NCBI GenBank assembly: GCA_965230195.1
Contig: OZ245997.1
Span: 3,906,001-3,970,000 of the forward strand
DNA from: Putridiphycobacter sp965230195
Lineage (GTDB): Bacteria; Bacteroidota; Bacteroidia; Flavobacteriales_D; Crocinitomicaceae
DNA: 64,000 nucleotides
Reading direction: 5' to 3'
This document shows positions 61,091-64,000 of the stretch, piece by piece. The stretch's first letter is position 1. The number at the start of each line of letters is the position of its first letter. A model generated the notes under the pieces. The model worked only from the letters and a program-made list of their open reading frames with translations. It did no database searches and was not told the DNA's origin. Position numbers and translations under genes: made by a program.

Positions 61091-61426
61091 ATGAGACTAC
61101 TATTACGTCCGATCTTGATCATTTTAGGTATTGCCACATTTATGGCCTGTAAAAAAGAATCAGAAATAGAATGTGACAGTACGGAAACTATCACTTATGA
61201 TTCGCACATTAGTGCAATAATCAGTAACAACTGCAAGCCTTGTCACTTTCCAGGGGGTTCACAGGACGATTACTCTACTTATGAAAAGGTAAAAACTGTT
61301 ACCAATAATGGAGCATTTGAAAAAGAAGTATTAACAAACCGCAGTATGCCACAGGGCAAAACCTTATCAGATTCGGATCTAAAGCTGATTAAATGTTGGG
61401 TGGATGGTGATTATCCGGAAAAGTGA
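61091..61426 (+). CDS. Small c-type cytochrome-like lipoprotein
   Basis: The 111-residue protein has a lipoprotein signal with C20 (FMACKK). One heme c motif CKPCH is at residues 48-52, followed by GGSQDDYSTYEKV and RSMPQGKTLSDSDLKLIKCWVDGDYP, a pattern seen in small membrane-linked cytochromes of Bacteroidetes with Met or Cys near the C-terminus. It would carry electrons in the periplasm. A terminator follows. Confidence 0.85.
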   Translation: MRLLLRPILIILGIATFMACKKESEIECDSTETITYDSHISAIISNNCKPCHFPGGSQDDYSTYEKVKTVTNNGAFEKEVLTNRSMPQGKTLSDSDLKLIKCWVDGDYPEK

Positions 61427-61448
61427 TTTGTATTTTTTATAGCAAAAG

Positions 61449-61480
61449 AAAACGGCAGATTTAGTACTCTGCCGTTTTTT
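61449..61480. terminator. Bidirectional intrinsic terminator
   Basis: AAAACGGCAGA at 61449-61459 and TCTGCCGTTTT at 61468-61478 form a perfect 11-bp stem around an 8-base loop. A-run and T-run on either side serve the convergent genes. Confidence 0.88.
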
Positions 61481-61482
61481 TA

Positions 61483-62400
61483 CTACATATCCTCTAACTG
61501 CGGAACCGTAAAGCCTTCAATATCCCAGCCGGCTAATTTTGCACCAGCCTGATAAGTACTCTCTAAAAAATTTAAAAGGACTTCGGCAGGATTATCTTTT
61601 CCCAGCAAATCCTGATACTTCAAAATTGCCATTGGGCTACCATTAGCATCTACCCAAAAAGCCTCTTCCGGTAGTAGTTTTTCCTTATCCAAACCATCAG
61701 GAGAAGGTGCTACATATCCATAATAAGCTGGTTCCCGTGTATTATCATCTCCTGCCCAAAATCCAAAACTGATCACCTCATGTGAATAGGAATCCTTTTC
61801 CAGAATTCGGGCACCGGAATCCATTTTAGGGGCGGTTTTACCAGAAAAACGCGTTACTGCTAAGTCAAGATGGTGCCAGTAAATCTGAACCGGGCAGGTT
61901 TTACCATAAAACCTACCACTAAATTCTTTCATCACACCATCACTCCATAACATCATTTGCCAAAAGGTTTTGATAGCATTCCAGTCGTAATGATGGTATT
62001 CAGTAATGTCTGAGAATGGCTTTTCAATTCCCATATCAAGTGGTTTTTTGATAAATTCAGGTGTTAACCCCATGTTATTGATCAGTTTCATAATATCATG
62101 ATAGAAACTTGAAACCGAATAACCATCTTTTAATGGAATTTCATGAAAATCTCCGGTACTCGTTTGTATTTGAACAGCCCGTTGATGTACATTTAAGGTT
62201 ATTTCAAATGTATTCAATCCATCACCTAAAGGAATAGGATGTGTGGAAAACCCGTTTGTTGAAACATATTGAGTAATATACCACCAATGGTTTTTTCGGG
62301 GAGTGGTTGCTAATCTGATTTTTCCAATAATTTGCAAAACCAGATGTAATGTAATTCTTGTTTCTGTCCATTGGTCATAAGCTAAATAAGGTAATTTCAT
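61483..62400 (-). CDS. DUF5996 protein
   Basis: The 305-residue protein shows the DUF5996 pattern: PYLAYDQWTETRITLHLVLQIIGKIRLATTPRKNHWW split over residues 4-40, YVSTNGFSTHPIPLG, and YWHHLDLAVTRFSG, with FGFWAGDD and a tyrosine-rich PAYYGYVAPSPDGL near the end. The function is unknown. It lies convergent to the cytochrome gene. Confidence 0.85.
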   Translation of the reverse strand: MKLPYLAYDQWTETRITLHLVLQIIGKIRLATTPRKNHWWYITQYVSTNGFSTHPIPLGDGLNTFEITLNVHQRAVQIQTSTGDFHEIPLKDGYSVSSFYHDIMKLINNMGLTPEFIKKPLDMGIEKPFSDITEYHHYDWNAIKTFWQMMLWSDGVMKEFSGRFYGKTCPVQIYWHHLDLAVTRFSGKTAPKMDSGARILEKDSYSHEVISFGFWAGDDNTREPAYYGYVAPSPDGLDKEKLLPEEAFWVDANGSPMAILKYQDLLGKDNPAEVLLNFLESTYQAGAKLAGWDIEGFTVPQLEDM

Positions 62401-62486
62401 AAGAGATAAATGTTTGTTTTTTAACTAGTTTTTCAGATTAAAGTTAATCATAATTAAACTGATTGCAGTTAACTTACGTTAATTAA

Positions 62487-62520
62487 TAAAGGCATAAAGA
62501 ATTTCCTCTTTATGCCTTTA
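62487..62520. terminator. Hairpin downstream of the PixA-like gene
   Basis: TAAAGGCATAAAGA at 62487-62500 pairs perfectly with TCTTTATGCCTTTA at 62507-62520 around a 6-base loop. It lies 46 bp beyond the stop of the minus-strand gene at 62566. A clear T-run is missing. Confidence 0.55.
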
Positions 62521-62565
62521 TCATATTATTGGTTTTTATACCTTATTCTTTTAAATACCTCACCA

Positions 62566-63093
62566 TTAATTCACCTGGATAAACGGATCCCATGTAAAGT
62601 ACCCCAAAGTATTACCATTAGCATTATCAATTATAGCAAATGAGAGCGTGTATTGAATTTTAACGCTGGTTTGCTGAATCATACCCTGAGCCACGTATAA
62701 CTGATTATGAAACTTTGAAGTACCTCCGGTTGGAGCTCCCGAAGCAGGTAAATATGTAGTGTTTTGAAGATTTGCATACGATAATGCACTGATAGCACTA
62801 CTTGGATTAAAATGATCAGCATACAAATAAACTGTGTAATCCTGATTATTACCAAATGTTGTCATAGCCCAACGGACACTATCACCGCCATTAGCTGTAA
62901 CCGTTAGTTCTGACTGTCCCTGATTATTCGAAGCAAAGCTATCCTGACTGACCATTGAAATGTACACGTCAGAGCTACCATAAGCTCCTAAAGATGTTGG
63001 AGCGGATTGTGTTCCCGGATTAAGTGAACCGTCAGAAATTTGTTGTGCCAATTTAGCACCATCTACTGAAATTAATATATCTATCGTTGCCAT
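62566..63093 (-). CDS. AidA/PixA-like inclusion-body-family protein
   Basis: The ATG at 63093 (175 residues) is chosen because MATIDILISVDGAKLAQQI is the family start. It continues with SDVYISMVSQDSF, VRWAMTTFGNN, DYTVYLYAD and ends NTLGYFTWDPFIQVN, the signature of the AidA/PixA family. The type protein PixA forms crystalline inclusions in Xenorhabdus. Function here is unknown; a storage or interaction protein is possible. Confidence 0.75.
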   Translation of the reverse strand: MATIDILISVDGAKLAQQISDGSLNPGTQSAPTSLGAYGSSDVYISMVSQDSFASNNQGQSELTVTANGGDSVRWAMTTFGNNQDYTVYLYADHFNPSSAISALSYANLQNTTYLPASGAPTGGTSKFHNQLYVAQGMIQQTSVKIQYTLSFAIIDNANGNTLGYFTWDPFIQVN

Positions 63094-63363
63094 AGTTTTG
63101 AGTTTTAATATAATTTGGCCTACTCTGTTAAGGTTTTTCGGCATTCACCTGCTTACTGTCAGACAGAGTTATACAATTTGTTTTGGCGCGCATCATAACC
63201 CTGAATGAACATTTCAAAGTTACCTTCAAAACAAGACTCGAATAAACGTATAATTACCTGATTATAAGAATCACGTACTAATACTTGATGAGTAATTAGA
63301 TGTTAGAGCATAGATGAAAGACTGTAGACAAAAGTAGAAAGTAGTAGGTATAATCTCGCAGAA

Positions 63364-63391
63364 AATCTCAAATCTCAAATCTCAAATCTCA
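63364..63391. repeat. Tandem heptamer AATCTCA
   Basis: Four perfect direct copies of AATCTCA within locus H. Confidence 0.9.
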
Positions 63392-63502
63392 AAATTAAAT
63401 AGAAAAAAAATACGGACGGTTGTAATAAGTAGCAAAAACAAGAATTAAACAACTAAATTTCAACCAACACCCCATAATCATCAGAGAATGGTCTGGAGCA
63501 AT

Positions 63503-63585
63503 CAGAAACCAGAAATCGAAAACCAGAAACCAGAAATCGAAAACCAGAAACCAGAAATCGAAAACCAGAAATCAGAAATCAAAAC
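63503..63585. repeat. 21-bp tandem repeat
   Basis: Three perfect copies of a 21-bp unit at 63503-63523, 63524-63544 and 63545-63565, then a 20-bp divergent fourth copy to 63585. The unit begins CAGAAACCAG and ends GAAAAC. It is built from words of the intergenic repeat family (CAGAAATC). Confidence 0.92.
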
Positions 63586-63688
63586 TATGAACCATAAACT
63601 GGTAAACTATTAACTTAAAACAAAACCAATGTTATTAAGTTGTCAACAACTATGACAGTAGAACTGACTTTGAACAATGAATAATTGT

Positions 63689-63696
63689 TAGTTTTG
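63689..63696 (+). promoter_or_regulatory. -7 element of the aminotransferase gene
   Basis: TAGTTTTG is a perfect TAnnTTTG element 23 bp before the ATG at 63719. TTTG at 63669-63672 may be its -33 element with a short spacer. Confidence 0.5.
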
Positions 63697-63718
63697 CACC
63701 CTGAAAAGGGATTACATT

Positions 63719-64000
63719 ATGGAAAGTATAGCAAAAGATTTAAGAGTATCGGAAATGGCGGAGAACCTGGTTGGTTCCGAAATTATTAAACTGGCAGGTG
63801 AAATTAAAGCTAAAATTGCTCAGGGAGAGCATATATATAATTTTACCATTGGTGACTTCAATCCGGATATTTTTCCAATTCCTGAAACATTAAAATTTGA
63901 GATAATTAGTGCCTATCAAAACAATATCACAAATTATCCTGCCGCTAATGGTATGCCGGAACTAAGAACATCAATTTCTTCGTATCTGACATCCAATTTG
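63719..64000 (+). CDS. PLP-dependent class I aminotransferase, N-terminal part
   Basis: The gene runs off the window after 94 codons. The sequence SEIIKLAGEIKAKIAQGEHIYNFTIGDFNPDIFPIP is split over residues 21-56, followed by NYPAANGMPELRTSISSYL. This matches the N-terminal arm of aspartate-type class I aminotransferases, where TIGDFNPD is a common Bacteroidetes form of the usual GEPDF motif. The substrate cannot be told from this fragment. Confidence 0.85.
   Translation, partial: MESIAKDLRVSEMAENLVGSEIIKLAGEIKAKIAQGEHIYNFTIGDFNPDIFPIPETLKFEIISAYQNNITNYPAANGMPELRTSISSYLTSNL

Larger units (their letters stand above)
63285..63640 (+). repeat. Modular intergenic repeat, locus H
   Basis: This covers most of the 626-bp gap before the aminotransferase. 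It includes AGTAGAAAGTAGTAGG, two tandem arrays (63364 and 63503), AAACTATGAACCATAAACTG and GTAAACTATTAACTTAAAAC. No coding frame with protein-like composition is seen between 63145 and 63718. Confidence 0.65.

Noticed and set aside
63503..63585. Tandem 21-bp repeats as a possible CRISPR array
   Set aside because: The units are contiguous without spacers, and no cas genes are nearby.

Overview
The window is AT-rich and tightly packed, with about 80 genes. It looks like a chromosomal stretch from a member of the Bacteroidetes (Bacteroidota). The signs are a C-terminal type IX secretion sorting domain on the large repeat protein at 21867-23537, many outer-membrane barrel proteins and lipoproteins, weak or absent Shine-Dalgarno sequences, and repeated promoter elements of the form TAnnTTTG, the -7 element of this phylum. 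I see no rRNA, tRNA, CRISPR array, phage or insertion sequence. A finer taxonomic call is not possible by eye.

Layout. 1-850: the end of an unidentified gene and an outer-membrane protein. 846-2396: a large helical-repeat protein on the minus strand. 2544-6752: a complete leucine biosynthesis operon leuA-leuC-leuD-leuB with coupled start and stop codons. 6821-19000: small accessory genes (putative zinc peptidase, His-rich lipoprotein, TfoX-like and GNAT proteins, VOC, AlkB-like, DoxX, nitroreductase with a MarR regulator, OmpA-like, YafY/WYL regulator with GyrI-like and DUF1801 genes, DinB). 19041-21608: a minus-strand operon of an ECF sigma factor, a 61-residue protein, an MscS-type channel and a secreted coiled-coil protein. 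21867-28000: T9SS repeat protein, a dead Crp/Fnr gene, a GyrI-like protein, a CHAP protein, two heavy-metal-domain proteins and an alcohol dehydrogenase. 28297-46343: regulators of the AraC, Crp/Fnr (three intact) and LysR families interleaved with methyltransferases, SDRs, an FMO, an SRPBCC protein and flavoproteins. 46431-56413: a hydrolase-protease fusion, another AraC regulator, hydrolases, MBL, HAD and SDR proteins. 56784-64000: HrpB helicase, a Cys-rich protein, a YD-repeat protein, a small c-type cytochrome, DUF5996, an AidA/PixA-like protein and the start of an aminotransferase.

How the genes work together. The main pattern is a set of self-contained cassettes: a regulator gene, then a symmetric operator, then a -7 element, then the target gene. 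All four Crp/Fnr-type genes (one a pseudogene) are followed by a dyad with an N4 centre. In three of them the dyad centre lies exactly 29.5 bp upstream of a TAnnTTTG element, the distance expected for class II activation. The half-sites vary in step with the residues of each regulator's recognition helix. A YafY/WYL regulator shows the same geometry with a different palindrome, and an AraC regulator has matching 21-bp-spaced direct repeats before itself and before its neighbour. A MarR gene and its adjacent nitroreductase operon share a near-identical palindrome.

A second unexplained layer is a degenerate, modular, directional intergenic repeat present at eight or more places, some copies expanded into tandem arrays. 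All functional names rest on motifs visible in the translated sequence. No database search was run.
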